Of a stretch of 64,000 nt of DNA, positions 41,939 through 49,905 are shown piece by piece. The DNA is from Pseudomonadota bacterium. GTDB taxonomy: Bacteria; Pseudomonadota; Alphaproteobacteria; Sphingomonadales; Sphingomonadaceae. The stretch lies in contig JAEXFD010000057.1 of assembly GCA_023400405.1 (NCBI GenBank), positions 1 through 64,000 of the forward strand, read 5' to 3'. Every line of letters begins with the position of its first letter. Position 1 is the first letter of the stretch. The translations under genes and the position numbers were made by a program. The notes under the pieces were generated by a model, which made no database searches, was not told the origin of the DNA, and saw only the letters and a program-made list of their open reading frames with translations.

Positions 41939-42532
41939 TCACGGGACGTCCTTGCGGATCGCGAACAGGCCATCGCCAGCAGGTTCATCTGGTGCGGCGA
42001 CGCTTGTGGTTTCGAGGTCGCGGCGAAGTGCGAACAGCAATTGTCGCGGCGGGTCGTCGGGCGAGACCGGCGCGGCAGGCCCAACACCGGTGACCGTGCC
42101 GAGATAGGCGATCGTCTCGCCCGGGAGGCGCGCGCGGCCCGCCAGATAGGCGGCGTAGCGCGCCGGCCCGGCATTATAGGCGGCGAACAGTCCGGGATAG
42201 CCGAACCGGTCATACATCAGCCGCAGATAGCAGGCGCCCGCGACGACATTGTCGCGCGGATCGTCGGGATCGTTGCCGAGCCCGAGCCGAGCCCGCATCT
42301 CGGCCCAGGTCGCCGGCATCAGCTGCATCAGCCCGATCGCGCCCTTGCGGCTGCGGATCGGGCGTCCGGCAAGGGTCGTGTTCCCGCCGCTCTCCGCGCG
42401 CATGACGCGGGCGATCCAGGCCTGCGGCACCGCGCAGCGGGTCGAGGCCTCGGCGATTTCCGGCTGCCAGCGCCCCGTCGGCTCGGCGGACGCCGCCTGC
42501 GCCAGCGCCATCGCGGCGATCAGCGCGACCAT
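41939..42532 (-). CDS. Lytic transglycosylase (VirB1-like)
   Basis: A 197-residue exported SLT-family muramidase that opens the peptidoglycan for the mating channel. A signal peptide (MVALIAAMALAQAASA) is followed by the catalytic domain with the active Glu in RVMRAESGGNTTLAG, the GLMQLMPATWAEM motif and FAAYNAGPARY. The C-terminal tail is variable. It overlaps the traF stop by 13 bases, so it follows traF in one transcript. Confidence 0.93.
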   Translation of the reverse strand: MVALIAAMALAQAASAEPTGRWQPEIAEASTRCAVPQAWIARVMRAESGGNTTLAGRPIRSRKGAIGLMQLMPATWAEMRARLGLGNDPDDPRDNVVAGACYLRLMYDRFGYPGLFAAYNAGPARYAAYLAGRARLPGETIAYLGTVTGVGPAAPVSPDDPPRQLLFALRRDLETTSVAAPDEPAGDGLFAIRKDVP

Positions 42533-43041
42533 AAGAGGCGCGCCTTGCCGATCAGGTCGGCGCTGCTGGTGATGCCGAAATAGCGCCCGTCGAACGAGTC
42601 CGGGACATCGGCCATCAGCAGGAAATATTCGCCCGCCTTCAGGGTCCGGCAGCCTTGCCACCACGGCATCGCCCGGCCCTGCCCGTCGATCGCGCGGCGC
42701 ATGGCGACGCGGCGGCCATTGACCGTCAGCGCCGCTCCTGCCGCGCAGATGCGGTCGCCCGCAGCACCGGCGACGCGCTTCACCAGCGGCACATTCTCGG
42801 GGACATACCGGCGCACGGCGGCAAGGTGGCGGACCGCCGGCGGGGTCCGGGCGATGACCATGTCGCCTCGCGAAATCCGTGCGCCCGGCCGCACCCAATA
42901 GAGCCCGACCGGCGCGCTGGCGCTGGCGTTCCAGACCAGGCGCGGCGCGGGCGGGAACGCCATCTGGATGGCGATCGCGCCGAACGCGACCAGCCCGACC
43001 GGCATCCAGCGGGGCAGTCGGACGGCGGTTTGACACGCCAT
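42520..43041 (-). CDS. traF: Conjugative transfer signal peptidase TraF
   Basis: A 173-residue S26-family peptidase that matures and in RP4-like systems cyclises the TrbC pilin. It has an N-terminal membrane anchor (about 10-32), the catalytic Ser in NASASAPVGLYWVRPGA and the general-base Lys in ENVPLVKRVAGAAGD. The ATG at 43041 is used; a GTG codon directly before it would add one residue. It overlaps the upstream HTH gene by one base and the downstream transglycosylase by 13. Confidence 0.92.
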   Translation of the reverse strand: MACQTAVRLPRWMPVGLVAFGAIAIQMAFPPAPRLVWNASASAPVGLYWVRPGARISRGDMVIARTPPAVRHLAAVRRYVPENVPLVKRVAGAAGDRICAAGAALTVNGRRVAMRRAIDGQGRAMPWWQGCRTLKAGEYFLLMADVPDSFDGRYFGITSSADLIGKARLLWSR

Positions 43042-43262
43042 CACTGCCCGGCTCCGTCGGAGCGCGCACGCGACCAGGCGTCGAGATCGTCGATATGATA
43101 GAGCACCATCAACGCGTGGCGCCGGGGCGTCGGGCCGGCCTTGCGCGCCCTCATCCGCTGCATGGTGCGCACCGAAATGCCGAGATAATGCGCTGCCTGC
43201 GCCGTATTGAGGTAGGGCGTGCCGCGCTTGGCGCGATCCGCCCGGAGAACATCGTCATCCAT
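43041..43262 (-). CDS. Small helix-turn-helix (AlpA/MerR-like) protein
   Basis: A 73-residue protein with a winged helix-turn-helix: PYLNTAQAAHYLGISVRTMQ followed by RMRARKAGPTPRRHA and a wing HIDDLDAWSRAR. Such proteins upstream of traF are common in Trb-type ICEs and probably act as local regulators. A longer frame exists upstream (to 43361), but the internal ATG gives the normal domain length. Confidence 0.78.
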   Translation of the reverse strand: MDDDVLRADRAKRGTPYLNTAQAAHYLGISVRTMQRMRARKAGPTPRRHALMVLYHIDDLDAWSRARSDGAGQ

Positions 43263-43386
43263 CGTCTCCGCATCCGCTGGTGCTGGCGGCGGTTGACGCC
43301 GCGTGGCGGAGACGGGTGGCAGGCAGGCGAAGCCGGGCAGAGGCTCGAAAATCGGGGGCACCGAAAATCGAGCCCCGGTGGTGCGC

Positions 43387-43770
43387 TCAGCCCGCGGGCG
43401 GTTTTGCCGCTAGCACCGCCGTAAAGGCATCGGGCAGCTGGGCGTTTGCCGGCGCGTCCGCGAACATCGGAGCGATCTGGTCCGGCCGATATCCGGCGAG
43501 CCCACAGCCGATCGGGGTCAGCTCGAACGCCGTGTCGGGATGAGCCTGCGCATAAGCGAGAAACGCCGCGACGTGCGGCCGGATCGCGTCGAGCGGAAGC
43601 ACGCGCAGGTGCTCGTCCTTGGTCGGAATGGCGTAGGAATCGCCCTGTCGGCCGACGCCCTGGCCGTAGATCGCGCCGCGGTGCCGGCGCGCCCAGAACG
43701 CCGCGCCCTTGCCGTGGCGGCCAGCGAGGTTCGATCCGAAGACGAAGACGGGGTTGGATGTGGCGGTCAT
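43387..43770 (-). CDS. A1S_2505-type phage-related protein
   Basis: A 127-residue protein starting with the compact motif FVFGSNLAGRHGKGAAFWAR, then QGVGRQGDSYAIPTKDEHLR and LTPIGCGLAGY. This is the pattern of the A1S_2505-like group of small proteins found in phages and mobile elements, which look distantly like macro/ADP-ribose-binding domains. The function is unknown. The ATG at 43770 was chosen to match the short N-terminus of the family. It is followed by a 133-base gap to the HTH/traF block. Confidence 0.72.
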   Translation of the reverse strand: MTATSNPVFVFGSNLAGRHGKGAAFWARRHRGAIYGQGVGRQGDSYAIPTKDEHLRVLPLDAIRPHVAAFLAYAQAHPDTAFELTPIGCGLAGYRPDQIAPMFADAPANAQLPDAFTAVLAAKPPAG

Positions 43771-43812
43771 CGAGCTGCTAGCTCCTGTGCAGGAATTGAC
43801 GGGGGGCGGAAA

Positions 43813-43838
43813 GGCCCCGCGCCTGTCGACGCGGGGCC
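43813..43838 (-). terminator. Terminator of the DUF736 gene
   Basis: A perfect 9-bp stem ggccccgcg / cgcggggcc with an 8-base loop lies 9 bases after the DUF736 stop, with a TTT tract on the minus strand after the stem. Confidence 0.65.
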
Positions 43839-43846
43839 GTTGCCGC

Positions 43847-44146
43847 TCAGCGCGACCAGATGAGCTTGTTCTCGCCATTGTCGCCCTGAACCAGCGTCGC
43901 GTAGATGGGCGCGGGGAAGGACGGGTCGTCGAGCTTGAGGCTGAGATATTCGGCGCCGGTATCCTTCGCCGCCCGGGTCCAGGCCGCGCCGAATTCGGTC
44001 CCGCCCGCCGTCACCCGGTGATCCGGGGACTTGTCGTGCTCGCGCTCGCACGGGACGATGGTCGCCTTGACGCGAAGGGTGAGGGTGCGGATCTCGCCGG
44101 TATAGACGCCGTTTTCCCCGCGGATGAATTTGCCGATCTGGGCCAT
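43847..44146 (-). CDS. DUF736 family protein
   Basis: A 99-residue DUF736 protein: MAQIGKFIRGENGVYTGEIR at the start, a central ATIVPCEREHDKSPDHRV and the end DPSFPAPIYATLVQGDNG. DUF736 genes are markers of alphaproteobacterial conjugative plasmids and ICEs and are predicted single-stranded-DNA-related or regulatory proteins; no activity is established. It has its own terminator and a long, structured leader, so it is probably expressed as a single gene. Confidence 0.92.
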   Translation of the reverse strand: MAQIGKFIRGENGVYTGEIRTLTLRVKATIVPCEREHDKSPDHRVTAGGTEFGAAWTRAAKDTGAEYLSLKLDDPSFPAPIYATLVQGDNGENKLIWSR

Positions 44147-44506
44147 GTTCAGTCTCCTGATTTGCGCGAAGCCGCCCGATGCGGCCTCGACGGGCGGTCG
44201 CAAGGCGGGGGGTCGGGACGGGGCGCACACCCAAGTGCCGCAGCGCCAGCGGAGGACGGCGAAGCCGGGCTTTCTTGCCTCGCGAGGAAGGCTGCGCAGC
44301 AGCCGGGGAAGAAAGTCCAGCGCAGCCGTTGCGCCCCGGACCGAGCGCCGACAGACCCGCCAGTCGAACGAGGCCGCGCGGCGTTCGTGCGTCCCGGGAG
44401 ACCTGACCCGCGCCACGATCGCAGCGATTTGAGCGGAATTTGGCTGCGGTCCGGCGGCTCCCGCGCGTCCTTTGTCATGGGAGAATTGCCGTTCTAGACG
44501 AGCGGC
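44147..44506. other. Structured leader/promoter region upstream of DUF736
   Basis: There is no gene in 360 bases between two divergent genes. It holds the leader repeat (44237-44255) and a three-way hairpin: outer stem ctttctt (44270-44276) / aagaaag (44309-44315), with internal hairpins cctcgcgagg and ggctgc-gca-gcagcc. Promoters of DUF736 and of the 75-residue protein must lie here. Confidence 0.5.
44237..44255 (-). repeat. Leader repeat copy B
   Basis: gccgcagcgccagcggagg, one mismatch to the copy at 41794-41812, lies about 90 bases upstream of the DUF736 start. Confidence 0.5.
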
Positions 44507-44734
44507 ATGCAGAAGGATTCGCGATTGGCGGACAAGGTGAAGGGGTTGATCGCGGTGCTGGCGCCCGAGGCGGTGTGCGATCCGTGCATCGCCGAACGGC
44601 TCGGGATCGCGAGCGCGCACCAGGTCAGCCACAGGACCCGCGAGCTCGCGGGTGAAGGCGGGTTCGAGCGCCTGAACCATGCCTGCGCGCTGTGCGGCGA
44701 GACGCTGTCGGTGACGCGCAAGAAGACCCGGTAA
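44507..44734 (+). CDS. Small hypothetical protein with a CxxC pair
   Basis: A 75-residue protein: a helical N-terminus (DKVKGLIAVLAPEAVCDPCI), a possible helix-turn-helix (AERLGIASAHQVSHRTRELA) and a short zinc-ribbon-like end (HACALCGETLSVTRKKTR). The four cysteines in two CxxC-type pairs suggest metal binding. No family recognised. It is divergent from DUF736. Confidence 0.65.
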   Translation: MQKDSRLADKVKGLIAVLAPEAVCDPCIAERLGIASAHQVSHRTRELAGEGGFERLNHACALCGETLSVTRKKTR

Positions 44735-44824
44735 CCGCCTGAATCCAAGCCTGTGGTTGCGGACTCGGTGGCTTCATCCGTCCTCTAGAAGGAGCGGGAC
44801 CCGCTCGGGGGACAGGGGGAGCGG

Positions 44825-45151
44825 ATGGGCGGAGACGATGCCGAACAGGAAGAGGCGATGCTGCGCCTGCGCGCGTTGAAGCTGCGCGAGATCGCCGCCG
44901 ACGCGCGGGTGTTTCCGGCCTCGGTGGCCGAGACCGATCTCGAGCGCATCCGCGCCGAGATCGAGGAAGCGATCGCATGGATTGACGTGATCGCGGCGGT
45001 GCCGGCGCCCTATTGGGCGGCCGCCGACCGGCTCCGGGTGATCGCCAGCAGGCTCGAAAACCTGCTGTTCATGAGCGGAATCAACGCGCCGACCGGCAAG
45101 CCGGTGCGCGAGCTGCAGGCCAAGCTCGAAGCCTGGGTCGCGGGGGTCTAG
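44825..45151 (+). CDS. Hypothetical alpha-helical ICE protein
   Basis: A 108-residue, almost wholly helical protein rich in Ala, Glu and Arg (MLRLRALKLREIAADARVFP, ETDLERIRAEIEEAIAWIDV), ending with ELQAKLEAWVAGV. A good ribosome-binding site (GGGGGAG) precedes the ATG. Its stop overlaps the stop of the convergent MucR gene (shared CTAG). No domain recognised. Confidence 0.65.
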   Translation: MGGDDAEQEEAMLRLRALKLREIAADARVFPASVAETDLERIRAEIEEAIAWIDVIAAVPAPYWAAADRLRVIASRLENLLFMSGINAPTGKPVRELQAKLEAWVAGV

Positions 45152-45573
45152 CCGCGCCTGGCGGGCTTCTTCACGCCCGGCTTGCGGCCCAGCCCGATCT
45201 TCACGGCCAGGTTCCGGCGCTGCTCGGCATAATTGGGCGCGACCATCGGATAGTCGGCGGGCAGGTGCCATTTCGCGCGGTATTGCTCGGGGGTCATCTG
45301 GTAGTGGGTCATCAGATGCCGCTTGAGCATCTTCAGCTTCTTCCCGTCCTCCAGGCAGACGATATAGTCGGGCTTGACCGACGCGCGCACCGAGACGGCG
45401 GGCTTCAGCTCGGGTTCCGGCTCTGCAGCGGGCGCGCCGAGACCGGCCAGCGCGCTGTGGACGCGCTCGATCAGGCCGGACACATCGCCGACCGACACGC
45501 TGTTGTTGCTGACATGCGCCGCGACGATATCCGCGGTGAGCGTAAGCAGGGTCTCAGCCGTTTCGTCGGCCAT
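45148..45573 (-). CDS. MucR/Ros-family transcriptional regulator
   Basis: A 141-residue zinc-finger regulator of the MucR/Ros family. The DNA-binding domain contains CLEDGKKLKMLKRHLMTHYQ, then MTPEQYRAKWHLPADYPMVA and PNYAEQRR. The zinc-ligand pattern (Cys, Asp or Cys, His, His) is the family's prokaryotic finger. MucR proteins silence AT-rich and horizontally acquired genes. A copy carried by the element could regulate transfer. Confidence 0.93.
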   Translation of the reverse strand: MADETAETLLTLTADIVAAHVSNNSVSVGDVSGLIERVHSALAGLGAPAAEPEPELKPAVSVRASVKPDYIVCLEDGKKLKMLKRHLMTHYQMTPEQYRAKWHLPADYPMVAPNYAEQRRNLAVKIGLGRKPGVKKPARRG

Positions 45574-45662
45574 GGTTCCTCCAGTCTGGTGCGATCCTGT
45601 CCTCGATTACTAAGAGAGGTTCGAAATCGCAATTCTCGCAAAAATCAGGGGATTGCCGATCG

Positions 45663-46043
45663 TCAGGACGGCTCGGCCCGGCCGGGCAGCACCATGCGCA
45701 GCATGATGCGCGTCGAGCGCAGCGCGGCACGCAGCGCCCCGACCAGGTCGGGGCGGATGCCCGGCGGCGGCGCGCCGTCATGGTCGAGCAGGTCGAGGAG
45801 CCGCTCCTCGTCGCGGGTCAGATCATCATCGCAGGGGTCGCCGGCGACGAAGCGTCGCCGGAACGCCGCCTCGTATAGCCGCAACAGACCGTCGATCGCA
45901 GGCGCGAGGAAGCCGCCGGCGGGGCTGCGGAACGATGCCGCGAGGAGGGGCTGGATGGGTTCGCCAAGGTCGCGGGCGCGGCACCACAGACGCGCCGCAT
46001 CAATGAGCGTGGAAGCTGCCGGCGTGGCGTGCGCAAGGCGCAT
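45663..46043 (-). CDS. Conserved hypothetical ICE protein
   Basis: A 126-residue helical protein: AASTLIDAARLWCRARDLGE, RLYEAAFRRRFVAGDPCDDD, LTRDEERLLDLLDHDGAPPP and an Arg/Leu-rich end. The pattern of charged helices with a central DEERLLDLL box recurs in proteins of alphaproteobacterial ICEs, without known function. No membrane or signal segment. Confidence 0.65.
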   Translation of the reverse strand: MRLAHATPAASTLIDAARLWCRARDLGEPIQPLLAASFRSPAGGFLAPAIDGLLRLYEAAFRRRFVAGDPCDDDLTRDEERLLDLLDHDGAPPPGIRPDLVGALRAALRSTRIMLRMVLPGRAEPS

Positions 46044-46181
46044 GGCTGATCCCCTCCAGAATCGCCCCTTTCCCGCTCTGATCTCCCGGCTCTCCTGTCC
46101 CGGAAATGCCTGGCTCCGCCGATACGCCCGGCATGTTTCCCGGGCAAGTCAGGGCGCACAGCTCGCCGCAAGGCAAAGGAA

Positions 46182-46220
46182 AGCCGCGCCGCGAGGCCCC
46201 GGGGGCCGAGCGGCGCGGCT
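46182..46220 (-). terminator. Hairpin terminator, copy 1 of a repeated hairpin
   Basis: Stem agccgcgccgc / gcggcgcggct (46182-46192 and 46210-46220), with T-rich sequence on the minus-strand side. It lies downstream of the 51-residue gene at 46297-46452. A near-identical hairpin stands at 46565-46601. Confidence 0.55.
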
Positions 46221-46296
46221 GGCTTTGAGATCGTGGTCGATCGTGAAAGCGTGGCGAACCCGGGAAGTTTCACTCCCCGGGCCGGATCGCCTCAAG

Positions 46297-46452
46297 CTAA
46301 CCCAGGCGCGCCGCCTGCTGCTCGTGCAGCTCGGCCAGTTGCGTGTGAAGCAAGCGCGAGCCATCGTCCGTCGCCTCCGCGCGGCGGCGCTCCTGTGCCG
46401 CGCGGCGCAAATGATAGGCGAGATCCGCGCGGCGTTTTTCCGTCTCGTCCAT
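46297..46452 (-). CDS. Small charged coiled-coil-like protein
   Basis: A 51-residue protein made almost only of Arg, Glu, Ala and Leu: MDETEKRRADLAYHLRRAAQ, then ERRRAEATDDGSRLLHTQLA and ELHEQQAARLG. Probably one or two amphipathic helices. It lies between two hairpin terminators, suggesting an independent transcription unit. No family recognised. Confidence 0.55.
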   Translation of the reverse strand: MDETEKRRADLAYHLRRAAQERRRAEATDDGSRLLHTQLAELHEQQAARLG

Positions 46453-46564
46453 GCCTCCCCCTGCTTACCCGGGCGCAGCCTTCCGCGCCCCTGATCTGGC
46501 TCTTTCTGTCCAGAGATTCAAGGAGATAGCCGAGCCGCATCGTGCGCCGCCGATTCTCGACAAA

Positions 46565-46601
46565 GCCGCGCCGCGAGCCCTGCAAGGGCGAGCGGCGCGG
46601 C
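46565..46601 (-). terminator. Hairpin terminator after the ParB-like gene, copy 2
   Basis: Stem gccgcgccgc / gcggcgcggc (46565-46574 and 46592-46601), about 60 bases after the ParB-like stop. It has the same stem and flanks (aaagccgcgccgcgag) as copy 1. Confidence 0.55.
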
Positions 46602-46658
46602 CGGATTTCGGGGCTTTGGAAGGTGCGGGCGGAGCCGAGGCTCCGCCCGCAGGAGGGA

Positions 46659-48443
46659 TCAGGCCGCGAGCTTCTGCTCGTCTTCCGGCAGCGCGGCGGG
46701 GTCCGGATCGGGGTCCGAAGGCCGGGCGGATTCGACCAAGGCCGCCGCCTTCACCGTCGCGACGCCGCCGCGCGTGGTGTAGGCGGCGGGCGGGAAGGTC
46801 ATCCATTTAGGAACCCACCCGATCAGCTGTTCGCGCCCATTGTCACCGTCGAGCCGGTCGCGGATGATCGTCTTGAGCGTCTTGCCCTTCTCCTGCCGGT
46901 TTGCGGCGGCGACGGCTTCCCCGCACGTCTCGGCGATGATCGCGGCCAGGACTTCCTTGTCGCGGATCAGCTCGAAGAAGGTGTCGTCGGCAGACCACCA
47001 ATCCTCCATCGGCACGCCGAGATGCAGGCCCACGGCCTCGACCGCCGCGCTGCCCGCCGCCAGCGTCTCGCCCATGACGACCGCGAGGACTTCCATGACC
47101 ACGGGGTCGGGCAAGTCGAGCAGCCGCAGGAAGATCGCGGGAAGATCGCGCTGGCAGGCATAGCCCCGGACCACGCGCGCGCGCTCGGGATCGAAGTCCA
47201 GCACGCCAAGCACCGCGCGGCGCTTCTCGTCGAACACCGTCTCGCCCCGGCACGTCTCGACCGACTCGCGCACCGCGTCGTTGCGCGTGTCCTGCGCCTC
47301 GGCCTTGACGATGAACAGGTCCGAACCGGCGATGACGTGGGCGACCAGCAAGCGCAGCGCCACGCCGGGATGGCCGGTCAGCGCGGCGCGGACGGCGGCG
47401 TGGCGGTGCAGGTCGATATAGGTCTGCATCGTGCTGGTGACCTCGGGGCGCGCGGGTTTGGCCGTGTCGGGCTGCTTGCCCTTTTCGGCGCGGCGCGCTT
47501 CCTTGCGGCTGACATAGCCCTCGTGGAAGCTGACCTCGCCCGACGCGCGCACGTCGATATAGACGCGCCCGCCCTTGCGCTTGCCCGCCTTCTCATATTC
47601 CCAAGTCTGGAAATGCTCGCTCGGCGGCACGATCACGACATCGCTCCATCCGGCTTCGAGATAGTCGGCGCGGCGGGCGTCAATGGCCGCGTTCTGCGCG
47701 GTCCAGAAGGCGTCGGGGTCCGCGAAATAGCGGTCCTCGCCGAACAGATCGGCGACCGTCACCGCGCCGCAAGCCTCCACGTCGAACAGGGCATGCGCGG
47801 CCTTGATCGACTGCCCGCCGAACAGCCACGCCTTCAACTGGTGGCCGGTGGGGGTATAGTTATCGGGGTCGTCGTAGAGCGCCAGCCACGCTTTCTGCTG
47901 GCTCTTGCTCGCCATGGTCAGATGGCGGACGGTCGCCGCGTCGATCTTCTCGGCGCGGTAGAGATCGCGGATGCGCGGCATGAGATTACCGAGCGCGAGG
48001 ATGCGCTTTACCGCAAGGCCGGGGATGCCGAAGGTCGCCGAGATATCGTCGGGCGTCCGGCCTTCCCTGACCAGCCGCACGAACTGCTCCCACTGGCTGA
48101 CATCGTCGGGGGCGAGCCGGGCGGTGTTCTCGATCAGCGAGGCTTCGAGCGCGGCGGCGTCGTCGCCTTCCTCAAGGATGCCGCACGGCAGCAGGAACGG
48201 CTCGGCTTCGGGATCGGCCTCGCGGCGCTCGTCGGCGACGATGCCCGCCGCGCGGAAGCGGCGGCTTCCGGCGACGATGCCGAACGCGCCGTCATCGTTG
48301 GCGGGACGGACCAGCAGCGTCTGGATGATGCCGCGCGTCCGCACGGTAGGGAGGATATCGGTCACGTCGATCTTCTTGTGGCCGTGGCGCATGTTGGTCT
48401 TGTCGACGAACAGCTTGTCGAGCGGGATATATTCGAGTTTCAT
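46659..48443 (-). CDS. ParB/RepB/Spo0J-family protein, large
   Basis: A 594-residue protein with a ParB-like N-terminal half: the nuclease/CTPase-fold domain (IPLDKLFVDKTNMRHG; LLVRPANDDGAFGIVAGSRR; ASLIENTARLAPDDVSQWEQ) and a helix-turn-helix (DDISATFGIPGLAVKRILAL). The long C-terminal half (about 220-594) is unlike chromosomal ParB and is typical of the ICE/plasmid group. It probably helps maintenance or regulation rather than classical partition, since no parA is adjacent. Confidence 0.9.
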   Translation of the reverse strand: MKLEYIPLDKLFVDKTNMRHGHKKIDVTDILPTVRTRGIIQTLLVRPANDDGAFGIVAGSRRFRAAGIVADERREADPEAEPFLLPCGILEEGDDAAALEASLIENTARLAPDDVSQWEQFVRLVREGRTPDDISATFGIPGLAVKRILALGNLMPRIRDLYRAEKIDAATVRHLTMASKSQQKAWLALYDDPDNYTPTGHQLKAWLFGGQSIKAAHALFDVEACGAVTVADLFGEDRYFADPDAFWTAQNAAIDARRADYLEAGWSDVVIVPPSEHFQTWEYEKAGKRKGGRVYIDVRASGEVSFHEGYVSRKEARRAEKGKQPDTAKPARPEVTSTMQTYIDLHRHAAVRAALTGHPGVALRLLVAHVIAGSDLFIVKAEAQDTRNDAVRESVETCRGETVFDEKRRAVLGVLDFDPERARVVRGYACQRDLPAIFLRLLDLPDPVVMEVLAVVMGETLAAGSAAVEAVGLHLGVPMEDWWSADDTFFELIRDKEVLAAIIAETCGEAVAAANRQEKGKTLKTIIRDRLDGDNGREQLIGWVPKWMTFPPAAYTTRGGVATVKAAALVESARPSDPDPDPAALPEDEQKLAA

Positions 48444-48526
48444 GGCACTTGCTCCAAGTGAGCGCCGGTCCGTCGATCTTGGACAGTGAGGCGGACCGGC
48501 TAAGTTGCGGCGAGACGCGCCGCGCG

Positions 48527-48964
48527 TCAGCCGTCGCCACCCTCATCGGGCGGGTCGGGAAGCCTGCGATTGGCGATGACCTTGCTGGCGAAGCGCAGCA
48601 GCTGCTCGGCGGCGATCAGGCTGCCGGTGCGGCGCGCCGCCTCGGCCCAGACCGACAGCGGGAGATTGCTCTCGAAGCCCAGGTCGCGCTCGATGCCGAG
48701 GCCGAACGGCAGCCGGATCGCCTCGATCTCGGCGAGCGAGAAGCTGCCAAGCTCGGGAAAGCCGAACCCCATATCGGCGAGGCCGAACAGCGTGTCGCCG
48801 TCGCGGTCCAGTTCGGTCGCGAGCCATGTCGCCGGGCCAACCGGGTTGAACAGCTTGACCAGCGGCACCGGGTCGGGTTCGGCCTCGCCTGCGCGTTCGA
48901 GAACGCGGCGGGCGATATCGGCGGCGCGCAAGGCGTGGCGAAGCTCGGGGGGAAGCAAGGTCAT
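48527..48964 (-). CDS. DUF2958 family protein
   Basis: A 145-residue DUF2958 protein: MTLLPPELRHALRAADIARR, then PVPLVKLFNPVGPATWLATE, ADMGFGFPELGSFSLAEIEA and IERDLGFESNLPLSVWAEAA. The family accompanies ArdC and ParB-like genes on mobile elements; the function is unknown. Its ATG overlaps the ardC stop by 4 bases, so it is translated after ardC. Confidence 0.92.
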   Translation of the reverse strand: MTLLPPELRHALRAADIARRVLERAGEAEPDPVPLVKLFNPVGPATWLATELDRDGDTLFGLADMGFGFPELGSFSLAEIEAIRLPFGLGIERDLGFESNLPLSVWAEAARRTGSLIAAEQLLRFASKVIANRRLPDPPDEGGDG

Positions 48965-49905
48965 GCCGCTACCCCACAAGCATCCGCATTGGCCTCGCGG
49001 TGGCGGGCCAGCAGCCAGTCGGCTGCTTTGGTGGCGGCGCTCGCCGCGCGGAAGATCGCGCGGTTATCCTCGCGCAATACGTCCAGCCACGACGCCAGAT
49101 AGTCGGCATGGCGGACGGTCGGCTCGATGCCGAGCGCGGCGCAGAGGAACGCCGAACCCATCTCGGCGACCAGTTCCTCGCGCGCATAATCCTTGCTGCC
49201 GAAGGCGTTGAGGATTTGGCGATTGAGCCGCTTGGCGTGCCCGGTGGCGTGGGTCAGCTCGTGGAGCGCGGTGCGGTAGTAATTGACCTGCGCGAAGAAG
49301 GCGGGTTGCGGCGGCACCTGCACATAATCGAGGCCCGGTACGTAGAAGGCCTTGTCGCCGCCGATCCGGAAATCGACGCCCGATGCGGCGATCACGCTTT
49401 CGGCGACGGGGACGATCTCGCGCTCGGGCAGCGGCGCAGGGTCGGCGGCGAGGCCGGGGCGCAGGCCCTCGCATTGGGCCACGTTGAACACGGTGAAGCG
49501 CTTGAGGAACGGGACGGCCTTGGCATCACCGCCCTCGCGCTCGGCGCGCGCCTTCTCGCCTTCGGGCACGAACCGGTCGGCATAGACCACGGTCGTGCCG
49601 CGCTCGCCCTTGCGAACGCAGCCGCCCGCCTCGATAGCCTGCCGGAAGGTCAGCCACGATTGCGAGGGATAGGCTTGGGCGATGACCTCGCCCCACAGGA
49701 TCAGGACATTTACCCCGGAATAGCTGCGCCCGGTCAGCGCATTGCGCGGCAGCCCGGGGCCGGTCCCTGCCCTTCCCCAAGGCTGGACCCAAGGCACCCG
49801 CCCCGCCTCAAGCTCTGAGACGATGCGGCTGGTGACTTCGTCATAGAGCGAGGTGCGATCCTCCCGGACCTCGCCCCGCGCGGCACGCTTGCCGTATTTG
49901 CGCAT
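48961..49905 (-). CDS. ardC: ArdC-type antirestriction protein
   Basis: A 314-residue ArdC. The N-terminal ssDNA-binding domain (TSRIVSELEAGRVPWVQPWG; LPRNALTGRSYSGVNVLILW) is followed by a metallopeptidase-like domain with the zinc motif in TALHELTHATGHAKRL and a further Glu in REELVAEMGSAFL. ArdC protects incoming conjugative DNA from restriction enzymes. GGAGG 8 bases upstream sets the ATG at 49905; the open frame continues upstream into GC-rich non-coding DNA. Confidence 0.92.
   Translation of the reverse strand: MRKYGKRAARGEVREDRTSLYDEVTSRIVSELEAGRVPWVQPWGRAGTGPGLPRNALTGRSYSGVNVLILWGEVIAQAYPSQSWLTFRQAIEAGGCVRKGERGTTVVYADRFVPEGEKARAEREGGDAKAVPFLKRFTVFNVAQCEGLRPGLAADPAPLPEREIVPVAESVIAASGVDFRIGGDKAFYVPGLDYVQVPPQPAFFAQVNYYRTALHELTHATGHAKRLNRQILNAFGSKDYAREELVAEMGSAFLCAALGIEPTVRHADYLASWLDVLREDNRAIFRAASAATKAADWLLARHREANADACGVAA

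Noticed and set aside
46542..48461. A 639-residue open frame on the plus strand
   Set aside because: It is antisense to the ParB-like gene, has no recognisable domain and shows the composition expected of a shadow frame in GC-rich DNA.
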